A stretch of DNA of 64,000 bases. Origin: Amaurobius ferox (lineage: Eukaryota; Arthropoda; Arachnida; Araneae; Amaurobiidae). Location of the stretch: assembly GCA_951213105.1 (NCBI GenBank), contig OX578138.1, forward strand, positions 94,220,914-94,284,913, written 5' to 3'. The position numbers and the translations under genes were made by a program. Below the pieces are notes generated by a model that saw only the letters and a list, made by a program, of their open reading frames with translations, had not been told where the DNA came from and did no database searches. Position 1 is the first letter of the stretch. Each line of letters starts with the position of its first letter. This document shows, piece by piece, positions 33,841 to 44,768 of the stretch.

Positions 33841-35399
33841 AGTATATTAAAATAAAATTTAGGAAAGAACAAATGTTTAAATGTGCGAAAGTATTACATA
33901 TGTTTTTAGGAGGCCTTTAAACGTTTATTTCAGTTAGAGACTCGGAATAAAATTTTAAGGAGAACAATATGTTCTACGATACAATGTTACCAAGCCTTTT
34001 TCTTATCCTTGTAGATATTGTAAATAGTTGCACGCAGTAGATGAAAATTGTAGGCAGTAGATGAAAACTATAGGTTGTAGCGATCTTAGGTATTATTTAT
34101 CATGTCATTCAGAACAAATTCAATACACAATGTGTACAATGACGCACGTCAAAGTTCTTCAATGACTTTCTGTTTCATAAAAAGATAATTAAATAGGCGG
34201 TGACTTTAGTCCGATGGAACTGAAAAGGTTTCGTGTGAATAACACTTTCCAAAATAAAACTCAACTTTTGTAATTTCGAAAAAAAATTATACACAAAATC
34301 TAATTATATATACTTCTAGATCTTTCAATGAGCTAAAATTTTTGCTCATTGTGTATAGCTTTAAGGTTTTAAGGCATTCTAAACTTCTAAACATGAAAAT
34401 AAGGAAAATTTTTATACTTCTTCAATTTGATAAAACAATTACTATAAAGTTATAACGGCTCTTTAAAAAATATATAGATCCATAAACTAAATATCCTCAT
34501 ACATATTTTTGACGCTTACTATTTGTATCTATTATTTATAGTTTGAATCTATTTTGAATGAAAATGCGAAAATAAAAATAAAAAAACCACTCGGTCGAAC
34601 AGACACTTTCTTTAAACGTTTTTCAAAACATAGAGCTCCATGCAAAACCTAATTACATAAACTTATAAAACTTTTAAAGAGCTACAAATTCTTACTTATT
34701 GGTCAAAGCTAGCTCTTTAAATTCTTGAGATGTAAGCATTACAAACTTGAAAAATGAACTTTTTCCATTTTCTTCAAATTGGCAAGACGATTACGCGAAA
34801 ACGAAAAGAGCTTATTATAATAATAAATATATATTTTGATGCTACATTTTCTAATACACATTTTTGTCATTTATTATTTATATATCTATATATTATATAT
34901 TATTTATATATCGTTTATTACTATATATTTATCTATCTCTCATAGTTTACAGAAAATTACTACAGAAAGTTAGAAAAATTAAACTATAGATAGTTTAAAT
35001 GCTATAGATAGTTTAATTAAACTATAGATAGTTTAATGCAGAAATATCACTCATTTGAAAAGCAACATTTTAAAGTTTCTTCGCAAAAAAAATTTCGAAA
35101 TATTAAAATATAAAAATAATTTTTATATATTCATACTCAGGACCCTATTTTTGACAAAATAAGAAATATTATCTGCAGTTTTATTTATTAGGTTTGACGG
35201 TATAAATTCACAAAATGTTTACATTTTTCGAAACGCTCTCTTTTTTCCGACAGAGAAGTCCCAAGCATAAATGTCATTGACATGAAGAAATCTCAAAAAC
35301 ATTTCAGTATTTTTCCTGTGATTTTTTATGTACTGTAGGGAAAGTAGAAATGTGTTATGCTACAAGCGAAAGGAATCTAATTCATTCTAACTGGACAAA
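33841..35399. other. AT-rich DNA, no gene seen
   Basis: Contains a three-fold TATAGATAGTTTAA repeat at about 34985-35040 and a TAT-rich simple stretch at about 34868-34925. An open frame at 34754-34945 is low-complexity. No gene recognised. Confidence 0.45.
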
Positions 35400-35775
35400 T
35401 TATTGGTTCTTACATCATCACTCCCACACCTTATAGATGATGCAACCATACTTCACAGTCACACACATAGATTCGTAGACATGTTTGCCACCTGTTCACT
35501 TTACTCCCTGAAAGTGTAAACTTCGAGATGGCTGAGCCTTATAAAAAAATCCAGTTTCATCAATGTTGAAAATATTTTTGAAATCGTAGTCTTTGGTAAG
35601 GCATGGCAAAACTTTTTTCATTCTTTTACTTCTTTAGCTGGAATATATCCGGCTTCATCGCTCACTGTTTTGAAAACTAAACCATGCCGATTCCTGAAAC
35701 GCATCAACCATTCCTCGCTTGCAGCGAATGATACAATGTTCATTATCTTGTCTATTCGTAGAAATGGTCAATTTT
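35400..35775 (-). pseudogene. Tigger/pogo transposase fragment (Tc1-mariner superfamily)
   Basis: Minus-strand reading from about 35745: NIVSFAASEEWLMRFRNRHG then LVFKTVSDEAGYIPAKE. This matches the CENP-B-like helix-turn-helix end of Tigger transposases (W-L-x-x-F-x-x-R-H-G). After a one-base frameshift it reads KVLPCLTKDYDFKNIF and NIDETGFFYKAQPSRSLH, which contains the first catalytic aspartate in the family context DETGLFYK. Then come FQGVK, a stop, and TGGKHVYESM. The fragment covers about 125 residues of a protein normally near 500 and carries stops and a frameshift, so it is inactive. The ends of the element are not identifiable. Confidence 0.8.
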
Positions 35776-35839
35776 GTAAATTATTTAAAAATTTATTTGG
35801 ATAGTTTAAAAAAAATATAATGTTTATCCAAATTCTTAG

Positions 35840-36681
35840 CACATCCTTGAAAAAGAACTTGACATCTGAACTTGAAAACATCCTTGAAGACACAAGGAAA
35901 CTAGGTGACTGTAATTGTCCTTTGAGGAAGTACTAGCAATATTCTCACACGCAGCAGCTTCAGTGATTGTGAGCATTGTTGCGAACGTGTAATATTTCCT
36001 CACTGGTGTCTTTTCTTTTGAGAACAAGATGGAGAAAACTCCAGTACAGGCCTTCTCATGACGTGAATCTAGGGTTACCACATGCCTAAGTTCGAAGAAG
36101 AGTTGGTAGATTTAGCGATTATATATTAGCGATTATATTTTATTTGGTATTAATGTTAGTTGCCAGGTTTATCGACAATTTGACTACATTTAGCGACTTT
36201 CCGAAGCTTCGAGAAACACGCCGAATCCCTGAAGAAAGAAGACATAAGGAAACTAGGGGACTGCAACTGTTCTTCGAGGAAGTACTAGCAATATTCTCAT
36301 AAGCAGCAGCTTCAGTGATTGTGAGTATTGTTGCGAACGTGTAATATTTCCTCACTGGTGTCTTTTCGTTTAAGAACAAGACGGAGAAAACTCCAGTACA
36401 GGCCTTCTCATGACGTGAATCTAGGGTTACCACATGCTAAATTTTGAAGAGATGGCAGATTTAGCGATTATATATTAGCAATTAAATTTTATTTGGTATT
36501 AATGTTAGTCGCCAGGTTTATCGCCAATTTGTCTACATTTAGCGACTTTCCGAAGCTTCGAGAAACATGCCGAATCCCTGAAGAAAGAAGACATAAGGAA
36601 ACTAGGGGACTGCAACTGTTCTTCGAGGAAGTACTAGCAATATTCTCACAAGCAGCAAGCAGTTTCAATGATTGGGAGTAT
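35840..36681. repeat. Tandem duplication of LTR 5' half plus flank, period 352-353 bp
   Basis: The LTR start TGTTGCGAACGTGTAATATT occurs at 35977, 36329 and 36682. Each is preceded by about 110 bases of the same flank (CATAAGGAAACTAGG...GAAGTACTAGCAATATTCTC...TTCAGTGATTG). So the first two units are LTR 5' half plus flank, and the third leads into the complete LTR. Open frames starting with the same residues on the minus strand (near 36081 and 36433) merely reflect the repetition. Confidence 0.85.
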
Positions 36682-37294
36682 TGTTGCGAACGTGTAATAT
36701 TTCCTCACTGGTGTCTTTTCGTTTAAGAACAAGAAGGAGAAAACTCCAGTACAGGCATTTTCATGACATGAATTTAGGGTTACCACATGCAAAAAGTTCG
36801 AAGAATTGTTGGCAGATTTAGTAATTATATATTAGCGATTATATTTTATTTGGTATTAATATTAGTTGCCAGATTTATAGCCAATTCGGCGACATTTAGC
36901 GACTTTCCGAAGCTTCGAGAAACACGCAGAAATAACCAATATTCTACGTGATATTTAAAGAATTATATTTAAAGAATATTCTATGGAAAGTCTATAAAAG
37001 ACGTCATTACTCAGTCGGAGAACAAGTATAACGAAATACGAGCTGCATTGAACTATGACTTTCGTCAATGTTTTGAGCCTGTAGTAGTCGCTGTCCTGTG
37101 AAATTGCTTTCGTGAATGTTTTGAGTATAGTATCAGTTATGTTGTAAAATTTGTGGAGTTTTTAAGTGCTGTTTTATTGTATATTGTTCTTGTTTATGCT
37201 GTGCTTGTGAATGAACGTGTTAGTTATTCAGTGATTTGGACTCATTCTTGCATTCTGAGCGCAAACTCACGATTCCAGCAGAAACGTCGTAACA
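36682..37294 (+). mobile_element. Solo LTR of a retrotransposon
   Basis: Runs from TGTTGCGAACG to ACGTCGTAACA. The ends are inverted (TGTTGCGA / TCGTAACA), and the exact 4-bp duplication GTAT lies at 36678-36681 and 37295-37298. A TATA box (TATAAAAG, 36993-37000) and a downstream GTGAATGAACG region place promoter and 3' processing as expected for an LTR of about 613 bp. No internal gag-pol adjoins it, so it is a solo LTR left by recombination. A 4-bp duplication is common in Ty3/gypsy elements, but the superfamily is inference. A diverged relative lies at 46660. Confidence 0.85.
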
Positions 37295-37929
37295 GTATTT
37301 TTAAAACATAATTTCCGAATATTGAATCCTTTAATAATTGCGGGAAAATAATTTATTCTAACCCGCCACTATACTGTGAGAAAATATATAGAAACATGCT
37401 ATGTAAGAACAGAATATAAATAAAAAATCAAAATTTAATTTAGATATTCATTACTTTACACGAATGTTCCTTATCTCTGTCGAAATGTCTGTCTATTACG
37501 CTCGATGACTAATTTGGCGACAAGTTGGCGACCCGCGCACCTCATTTGGTGATCAATATGCAACAACATCGCCAAATTGTGACTTTTGAGAAATGTCGCC
37601 AAGATAACATTAGTTTAATATATCTGAAAACTGTAATTTTGGTGATAATGATTTCGATGATTTCGATGATAGTAGTAATTCCCACAGATTGACATCGAAA
37701 ATGCAACTTCGATGTTACTTAGTGGGAAATAACAATATTCTTGATTCAAAAAGCAGTAATTGCTCAATCAATGTTCGTGGGACAGATACGCTTAGGTGGA
37801 AGATTTATGCAACTTATGTTTTTAAAAGGATTATATAATATTTATGTTTTGCTAGGAGACGTATATTAATTAAAAGTTTGGATCAGAAGATGTATGTAGT
37901 CTATACGTGTCAGAAAATAAAATTTTTAC
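37295..37929. other. AT-rich DNA with GGCGAC-type fragment
   Basis: Phrases CTAATTTGGCGACAAGTTGG and CATCGCCAAATTGTGAC at 37510-37580 echo the TTGGCGAC segments of family A and of the LTRs, so an old fragment of one of these may be present. No gene. Confidence 0.35.
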
Positions 37930-37940
37930 ACAAGTAACGC

Positions 37941-38127
37941 GTGCTGTTGGCCATCTCGGGTGCGGTATCCCCGTGGTTTGCGCGCTAGATTTGCACGCTA
38001 CCACAAATGCCGCCGTGTTCATGCGGAGTACGGTCACGTTAAACATGTGGGTGGCACTTCTCGACCGTCCATACAGTTACCTTACACCTTTCTGGTAGGT
38101 CGGACGGTCTGGGTCTCAACAACAACA
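37941..38127 (+). mobile_element. SINE-1 copy, 5'-truncated within the 5S head
   Basis: Begins GTGCTGTTGGCC, the last bases of the 5S-like head, followed by GTGCGGTATCCCCGTGGTTT (A-box region). It has lost about 85 bases of the body: AAACATGTGGGT runs directly into GGCACTTCTCGACCGTCC. It ends in (AAC)n. An 11-bp duplication ACAAGTAACGC flanks it (37930-37940, 38128-38138). Confidence 0.85.
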
Positions 38128-38138
38128 ACAAGTAACGC

Positions 38139-38928
38139 AGGCGGATAAGATCTAGTTATTTACATAACTCTAAGCAAACTGTCACATGACGGGATTAACA
38201 ACCATCTAGTTACATAATAATTTCTTATAACTATGTCGTTGTTGGGCACATTTTGTCTCGTAGTTGGGCTCATTAGAGTCCTTTGTAAAGAGAACCACTC
38301 ACATACGTAATTAAACTCATTAGTAACTTAATATCCCAACTTGTATTTCGTGCTGTGTTAAAACTCGTGTGGAACCTCATGGCCAATACTTATAAATAAT
38401 GCATTTCATTTGCACTTCATTATAACCGCAGTGTTACGGAAGTTTTACTAAATATGTGCGTGCAAATGTATTGATCTATTAAACGCAATAAACAGTCACG
38501 TATCCAAAATTTCACGAACTTCCTTTTGTGTTTTTACATCTCATTTTGCATGCAGAGTATTACGACATAAATTAATAAATTATTAACTGCAAAATCGAAG
38601 TAGAATCAATATATGTTCTTATGATGTATACATTAAGTCTCATGAGGTTCCTTTAAGTCTAGAGAAACGGGGTAATCCTGTGACTTTCTGCGGATAAAAT
38701 TGGGTGTTAAACACTAAACCAATATGGATAAAAACACTCAAAAACAGGGATTACTGTTACTAAAATTAACTAAATTTCCAGTTAAACACTGAAAAGGTAA
38801 CTATATCTATATGGATATCTTATTTCATTCATTTGTTTGAGATTTTCAAGGAATAAAGGGTATATTTCATTTTATGCTGAAAGAAACTTTTAAAACAGAT
38901 AAGGAGAGAGCATGAATTGTTTATTTTA
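38139..38928. other. AT-rich DNA, no gene seen
   Basis: Nothing recognised. Confidence 0.45.
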
Positions 38929-39208
38929 TGCAACTTCTTTACCTGCTTAATGCACTTCCTGCTTTATGCACTTCTTTACCTGCTTAATGCACTTCCTGCT
39001 TTATGCACTTCTTTACCTGCTTAATGCACTTCCTGCTTTATGCACTTCTTTACCTGCTTAATGCACTTCCTGCTTTATGCACTTCTTTACCTGCTTAATG
39101 CACTTCCTGCTTTATGCACTTCTTTACCTGCTTAATGCACTTCCTGCTTTATGCACTTCTTTACCTGCTTAATGCACTTATTGCTTTATGCACTTCTTTA
39201 TCGCTTAA
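38929..39208. repeat. 37-bp minisatellite, about 7.5 copies
   Basis: The unit ACCTGCTTAATGCACTTCCT plus GCTTTATGCACTTCTTT repeats with almost no variation until the last copy. The unit itself consists of two related halves (CTTAATGCACTTC and CTTTATGCACTTC). Near-identity of copies implies recent expansion. Confidence 0.95.
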
Positions 39209-39319
39209 AGAACCCTTTTAAGTAGGAAAACTAGTTGGTAAACAGGTGTGCAAAATGATCTGTTCCAAACGGTAAACGTAAAATAAAATATACCCATTCT
39301 TTTGTGAAGTTCCCATATA

Positions 39320-40995
39320 AAAAATCTGATGTGAGCAGCACATGACTTTCCTTATATAATGCAATGAATTTACTCATTTTACAGTAAAAGAAAATAGGTT
39401 ATTCTTATATTATTTCCAAGATGTTCACATTTCGTCAATTAGTCGTCATTTTATTTGATTTAGCGTCATTTTCATCCATTTGGCAAGATTTTCGTTAATT
39501 TGGCAACATTTAACCCAAATATAACATTTAACAGCGTGTCATTCATTTCCCTTCCCGCGCATTGGAGTGGGGAGTTTATTTCTCCCATACCCTTTTCCCC
39601 ATTGATTGCACGTTGAATGAGAAGGTGTTTCGCTGAAATAAGTATTAAGTCAATTAATATGTATAATAACAGATAAGTAAATAAAAAAGCATACAATTCC
39701 AATTTTTAATAGTTCATCTTGGTGTGATAAATTTTTAAACATGGAATATAACAAAGAGTAACTCTTCACAGTCTGGACACCATGTCCTGGTTTCTTTCCT
39801 AAACTTCTTGCCAGTTTTATTGGATGCATAACATACCTAATGGGCTCTATAATACATCGCCTAGTTGGCTCTTTTTTGCAGGGTGTGAGATAACTTACAA
39901 TTTTCTGAAATAAGATTGAAAGAATTTGAGGTCGCCATTGCTTTGAATGTGAAATCCCAACAAAACTGCTTTTATTTTATTCCTGTTTTCGAAATACTGT
40001 CCCTGATAAAATTTAGTTTGCAGACCTGCTACTACCATATAGTGTAAAATATTTTAAACACATTTAATATCTCATAAAAATCATATGACGTGTTATTTCC
40101 GTCAAACACACAGGAGTCTCGGCTTTAGAAGTGCATGACGAGTCTACCTCGTCAAACCCTCTTGGCGGTAGTGCAATGCATGAGGAGTTGAACTCGTCAA
40201 CAACTCTTAAAGGGTTAAAAAAGTCGGCAAGTTGGCGACATCCCGCCAAACTCGTCGCCAAGATCTCGCCAAGTGTTATGAATAGAGAAATAAGATATTC
40301 TTATATTAGATTGCCTCTCAAATACAAAAGTATCACTCAAAGTATATTTCCTCATAAATGGAACGAGCTAGATCCAAGAGAATGATGTCATCAAATTTAT
40401 CGCATGATAATACATATGAAAAGTGAGCGCAGTTCTCAACAGTTTCATAGTTCTCAACAGTGAGCATAATTCTCAGTTTTTTTTTAATTTAAGGGAATTT
40501 TTTTAAATGTATTTGGAAAATGTGCTATATCCCAAGAACGGTTCACGCTAGAGTTCTAAAGTTCATGTCAATCGTTTCCTAAGGAAAAAATTACGCAAAA
40601 AATGTCTATTTGCGTAACTTTATTAAAGGTTTTGATTTTTTGATGAATTTTTCAAAATTTTACTCGAAAATTTAGAGGGATTCTGAACATTCGATTGTGT
40701 TTTAAAACAATAGGCTTCCAGTATTCACGGATTGTAATTTTTGTACCAAATTTCATTCGAATCGCTCCATTCGTTCGTTAGATATCGTCTCCATAGTCTC
40801 ACTGGCACACACACATACTTTCACAAATACACACACACACACACACACACACATACACACATACATTTCCTTAAAAATGTTCGATTCGTGATCAGGGATG
40901 CTTGAAACGTGCTCTTCCGTCGAAAATTCGAATTCGAATTTTCGATCCCGTCACAACACTTTCCTTATACATTATAATATGTATATAAGGAAAGT
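39320..40995 (-). mobile_element. Family A copy A3, interrupted by a TTAA element
   Basis: Plus-strand ends AAAATCTGATGTGAGCAGCA and TATGTATATAAGGAAAGT with the full set of family A phrases between. The extra length (about 1.68 kb) is due to the 701-bp insertion at 39514-40214. A (CA)n tract lies near 40830-40855. The copy is immediately followed by family B copy B3. Confidence 0.75.
39514..40214. mobile_element. piggyBac-like insertion inside A3
   Basis: A 701-bp segment bounded by TTAA at 39510-39513 and 40215-40218, with ends CCCAAATATAAC and (right, reverse complemented) CCCTTTAAGAGTTG. Uninterrupted family A copies show a single site here (e.g. TCATTTTAAAAAGTCGCC at 15831-15848), which proves the insertion point. 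No transposase frame was found, so the element is non-autonomous. Terminal inverted repeats are short beyond CCC. Class assignment rests mainly on the TTAA target. Confidence 0.7.
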
Positions 40996-41027
40996 AATAT
41001 ACGCATTCTTCTGTGCAATTCCCATAT

Positions 41028-41815
41028 AAAAATATGACGTGGGCAGCACATGACTTTCCCTACTGACTCAAATTTCGGTGTCTCTTTATTTATCAATAAT
41101 TCAAGAAATTGAATTTAATTGCACAAAGTAACACGTATTATTATTTGAAATTACACTAAATTTGCACTTTTAATTAAATTTTCGTTTCCATTAATGAAAT
41201 TGCAAGTATTTTCAAAGGTGGTGTAACAAAAATGGGAAAAGACAAAACGTCTGGAGAGCAGCTAGTCCTAGAATAATGGGAGTCCTAGAATAATGTTAGT
41301 CTTATTATTTTCATCGTCAAATATTGCGTATAAAACAAACATTTGATAAGCATGTGTAATATTTACTTTCATAGTTTGGCCATTTCGCAAAATAGGCATG
41401 TTCTTTTTACCGAATCGTTCCAAAATCTAATTACCACCAGGGTAACTCACAAGTGATCCAGCAAATTTTATGAATTTTGCTAAAGTAGGTTTTTAGCTAG
41501 AGTGGGAACTTGTGATTTTTGAGGGTCATTTCGCAAAAAAAAGCAGATTTTTTAACCAAAATCGTACCAAAATCTAATCAGCTGCAGGGTAACCCACAAG
41601 TGGCTTACGTACCAAATTTTTATGAAATTTGGTCAATTAGTACTTGACCTAGAGAGGATACATTTGTTGCACACAAAACTGCATCCACTCTAACTCAAGT
41701 ACTATGCATTCTAAAATAGTTTTTTCGTATTTGAGAGTTCAGAAAACTTCGAAATCTCGATTTTTGTCACGATTTCAATAATTTCCCTATACATTACCAT
41801 GTATTACAGGGATAA
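41028..41815 (-). mobile_element. HINE-like repeat family B, copy B3
   Basis: Plus-strand left end AAATATGACGTGGGCAGCAC then ATGACTTTCCC; right end AATTTCCCTATACATTACCA then GTATTACAGGG. It is more diverged than B2 and B4. It lies 32 bases beyond A3, separated by a segment that is also present before A3. Confidence 0.65.
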
Positions 41816-42892
41816 TTAAATGTAAAATAGCATATTCATATATAATTACCCTTTTAAGTGTGTAACTCGAAATTTATCTCTTTAAAAGTGCCATTCTAGC
41901 AGCAGTAAACTCAGTTTTTTTAGTGTTTCACTCATATTTTTTAGTGTTTAGACTTATGAGCTGAATTACATATATTAGAAATATATATTTATATTTCACA
42001 ATTTGAGAACGGAAAACATTTATCAAAGTTTGTTGTTTGTAAATTATTTATGTGACAAAAAACATTTTCGCAGGGCAGTTATATTTCCGTATCCCACAGG
42101 GCAGATGTCTGCATATTTTTCATAGTGGAGCTAATGCGTTTTACTACCTCATTCACACCGCGAGGTTACAGGTAAATTCTTAAAACAAAGTTTGGGTTTT
42201 GGGTCGATTACTATGGCTTCAAAACGATGCAAAGAATTAAGTTATTTGCTAAATATATTTTGGTAATATATACTGCCAGATAATTTCGTTTCGAACAGCA
42301 TATTAACAAAATAAGGTTATCAACCAGTTTTAGGAAGAAGAAACATACTCTTTCTTCAGGACAAAAAATAGCGCAGCCACACTCACCGAAATCTGACCCA
42401 GAGTTCATCTGATCCAGACGATAGGGCGTTAAACCGCAGGAGAAGTAAATATTAGATAAAGACAAAGAAAGTGAAAGAACTACTAAATTTATGAATGAAA
42501 AGTAAGAAAATAAGGTGGCATGTGAAAGATATATCCTTCTTTGTTTTTTCTTTATAGATTTACTCGATTTACTTGGTAGCCACTTCCTATTATGTCGCTC
42601 ACGTCTTTTGAAATCGTAGTGAGTGCAAATTAGGTGTCTTGAAAAGGAAGCTGTTATTGTTTCCGAAAGCGGTAACCATTAACCGGTTACTCTTTACCGG
42701 TTAACATTAACATTAACCGGTTATATTTTATATGCTGTTTTGCATGAAAGTTTATACATCTTGCATTTAGAGCATCATTTTTAAGCCAATTTCTAACATA
42801 TACTGTGTTTCTAGATGCTCATCCAAAGTACACGTACAAAAGTATTTCAATGAAACAAAAGCATAAAAATTGGAGATTAAAATTTCCGAGTC
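41816..42892. other. AT-rich DNA with a palindromic TAACCGGTTA cluster
   Basis: Three copies of ACCGGTTA, two in the palindrome TTAACCGGTTA, lie within 42670-42722. No gene recognised. A minus-strand frame at 42211-42465 has no motif. Confidence 0.5.
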
Positions 42893-43505
42893 GGAATAGC
42901 TTAGATGTTGTGCAGAGGAAACAGCATGAGAATACCCAGGTTCAAACCCCAATTATACCCCCTTGTTCGTGCTAAGTATGATCACGATAAATCTCCAGAT
43001 CTGTCCTAGAAGTCCTTCCGAGAGGTGATGAACAAGGGTAGGAGAGTACAGAACCAGTGTTTACAACCCCTATATAGCATCGGGCGCGGTTAGTACTTGG
43101 GTGGGTGACCACCTGGGAACACCGCGTACTGTTGGCACTTTTCGAGCGCGGTAGCTCGGTGGTTTGGGCGCTGGATTTGTATGCTGCCACAACTGCCCCC
43201 ATGTTCATGCGGAGTACGATCACGTTAAACATGTGGGTCCGTAAGTCCTTCCGAGAGGTTGGTGGTAGGGGAAGGAGGGTACGGTCCCTGTGGATGCCCC
43301 CCCCCACTGGGTTCCGGTCTAAATTGGGTGGCACTTCCCGGCCGTCCAAACAGTTACCTTACACCTTTCTGGTAAGTCGGACGGTCTGGGTCTCAACAAT
43401 CCCTATATAGCGGTCTGCCAAAATTGAGTGACTAAAAGGGAGCAATGTGATTCTGTGGTACGCCGGTACAAACTGGTAAAAAGGCCAAATTGTTCACGCT
43501 TCGGT
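42893..43505 (+). mobile_element. SINE-2 copy, split by a 5S-type SINE-1
   Basis: The head reads GTCGGAATAGCTTAGATG, with B-box-like CCAGGTTCAAACCCC about 40 bases later. The core is GATCACGATAAA...AAGTCCTTCCGAGAGGTGA, which matches the SINE-1 core. After the inserted element (43079-43400) it resumes at GGTCTGCCAAAATTGAGTG and ends near GTTCACGCTTCGGTCGCTG. The 3' phrase matches the SINE-2 copy at 5.7 kb. So SINE-2 and SINE-1 have different heads and tails but share the central block. Confidence 0.7.
43079..43400 (+). mobile_element. SINE-1 copy (5S subfamily) nested in SINE-2
   Basis: 5'-truncated: it begins inside the 5S-like head (ATCGGGCGCGGTTAGTACTT; GGGTGGGTGACCACCTGGGA). It continues through GAGCGCGGTAGCTCGGTGGT and the complete body to GGACGGTCTGGGTCTCAACA. 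The duplication CCCTATATAGC flanks it at 43068-43078 and 43401-43411. As in the 32.7-kb copy, the tRNA B box is deleted. A short C-run (CCCCCCCCC) is present in the body near 43299. Confidence 0.85.
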
Positions 43506-44240
43506 CGCTGTATAGACGAACAATTTAATAAGTCATAATCAATTTCGAAAATATTAAAATTTCAATGATAAACTCAAATGTTTAAACACAAATAATTTTT
43601 ACCTAAAAATGTATACTTTTTTTTTTAATTTCTCTTATTTTTTATTATGTTTCATTTTATATTTCAGGGCGAACTCTGAAACAAATAATTCAATGCATTT
43701 TAAAGTTTAAATAATTTATTTTTCAATCTCTCTCTTTTTTAAACGAGCCTTTTATTCTTTTCTTTCATAACACAGCTACGCTACATAAAACATATAACTC
43801 ATTTTTAATGATAGTGGTTATCAAAATCTTTGTTTTCTCAAAACTGGAAAAAATACATAAAACAGCAAGTTTCGTGTTCAGGAATAATAGATTTATGATA
43901 CAATCAATAATAATGTCTTATAAAATGAAAAAAAGGAAAAGTTTTATTTATTGTTTTCTTTCATTTTGGAAACGGTTTTTAGTTAATTATTTTGCCACCT
44001 ATAAAGAAATGCGTGCATAGCAGACGAAATCAATTCATGTTAGCTACTTGCGTTTGCTGGGTAACTGAAGAAAATAATAGTTCTTAGTCGTAAAAATTTT
44101 TATGTTGCAACATATACAGTGCCGCTTTGAACGATGTTGGAATATATTTAATACTAATCGGAGCAATTTTTTTTATTTGCTTCATGAAGATATTTAATTA
44201 AGTAGAATAAAATATAATGAATTTGACATGAATGTATTGA
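43506..44240. other. AT-rich DNA, no gene seen
   Basis: A 70-residue frame at 43808-44020 is lysine/phenylalanine-rich with no recognised domain. I do not support it as a gene. Confidence 0.4.
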
Positions 44241-44248
44241 ATAAAATG

Positions 44249-44768
44249 CATATTAGTAATATGTTCATGATTCATAACATATAATATTTTGTCTGTATAT
44301 AAACGTTAGAGTTTGAATTTCTGTAAGGTGAACTTCCATTTACCTTTTTTGAAGCGAAAAATAGTAAAATGTCTCTATATATTAAAAACAAACATATGAA
44401 AATATAATAATATAATAATTGTATAAAAAGCATATTAGTAATCTGTTTATGATTCGTAACATATAATATTTTTTCTGTATATAAACGTTAGAATTTGAAT
44501 TTCTGTACGGTGAACTTCCATTTATATTTTTGGAAGCGAAAAAGAGTAAAATATCTCTATATATTAAAAACAAACATATAAAAATATAATAATATAATAA
44601 TTGTATAAAAAGCATGTTAGTAATCTGTTTATGATTCATAACATATATTATTTTGTCTGTTTATAAACGTTAGAGTTTGAATTTCTGTAAGGTGAACTTC
44701 CATTTACATTTTTTTAAGCGAAAAAGAGTAAAATGTCTCTATATATTAAAAACAAACATATAAAAATA
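44249..44768. repeat. Tandem array, period 182 bp, about 3 copies
   Basis: CAT(A/G)TTAGTAAT starts units at 44249, 44431 and 44613. Each contains ATAAACGTTAGA(G/A)TTTGAAT and GGTGAACTTCCATTTA. Units differ by only a few bases. Confidence 0.9.

Noticed and set aside
35836..36433. Two minus-strand frames starting with the same MVTLDSRHEKACTG residues, resembling a duplicated gene
   Set aside because: They lie in the tandemly repeated LTR half; the third unit has the frame broken, and LTR sequence is non-coding.
38929..39208. CRISPR array
   Set aside because: There are no unique spacers; the 37-bp units are contiguous and nearly identical, and no cas-like genes or prokaryotic context exist.
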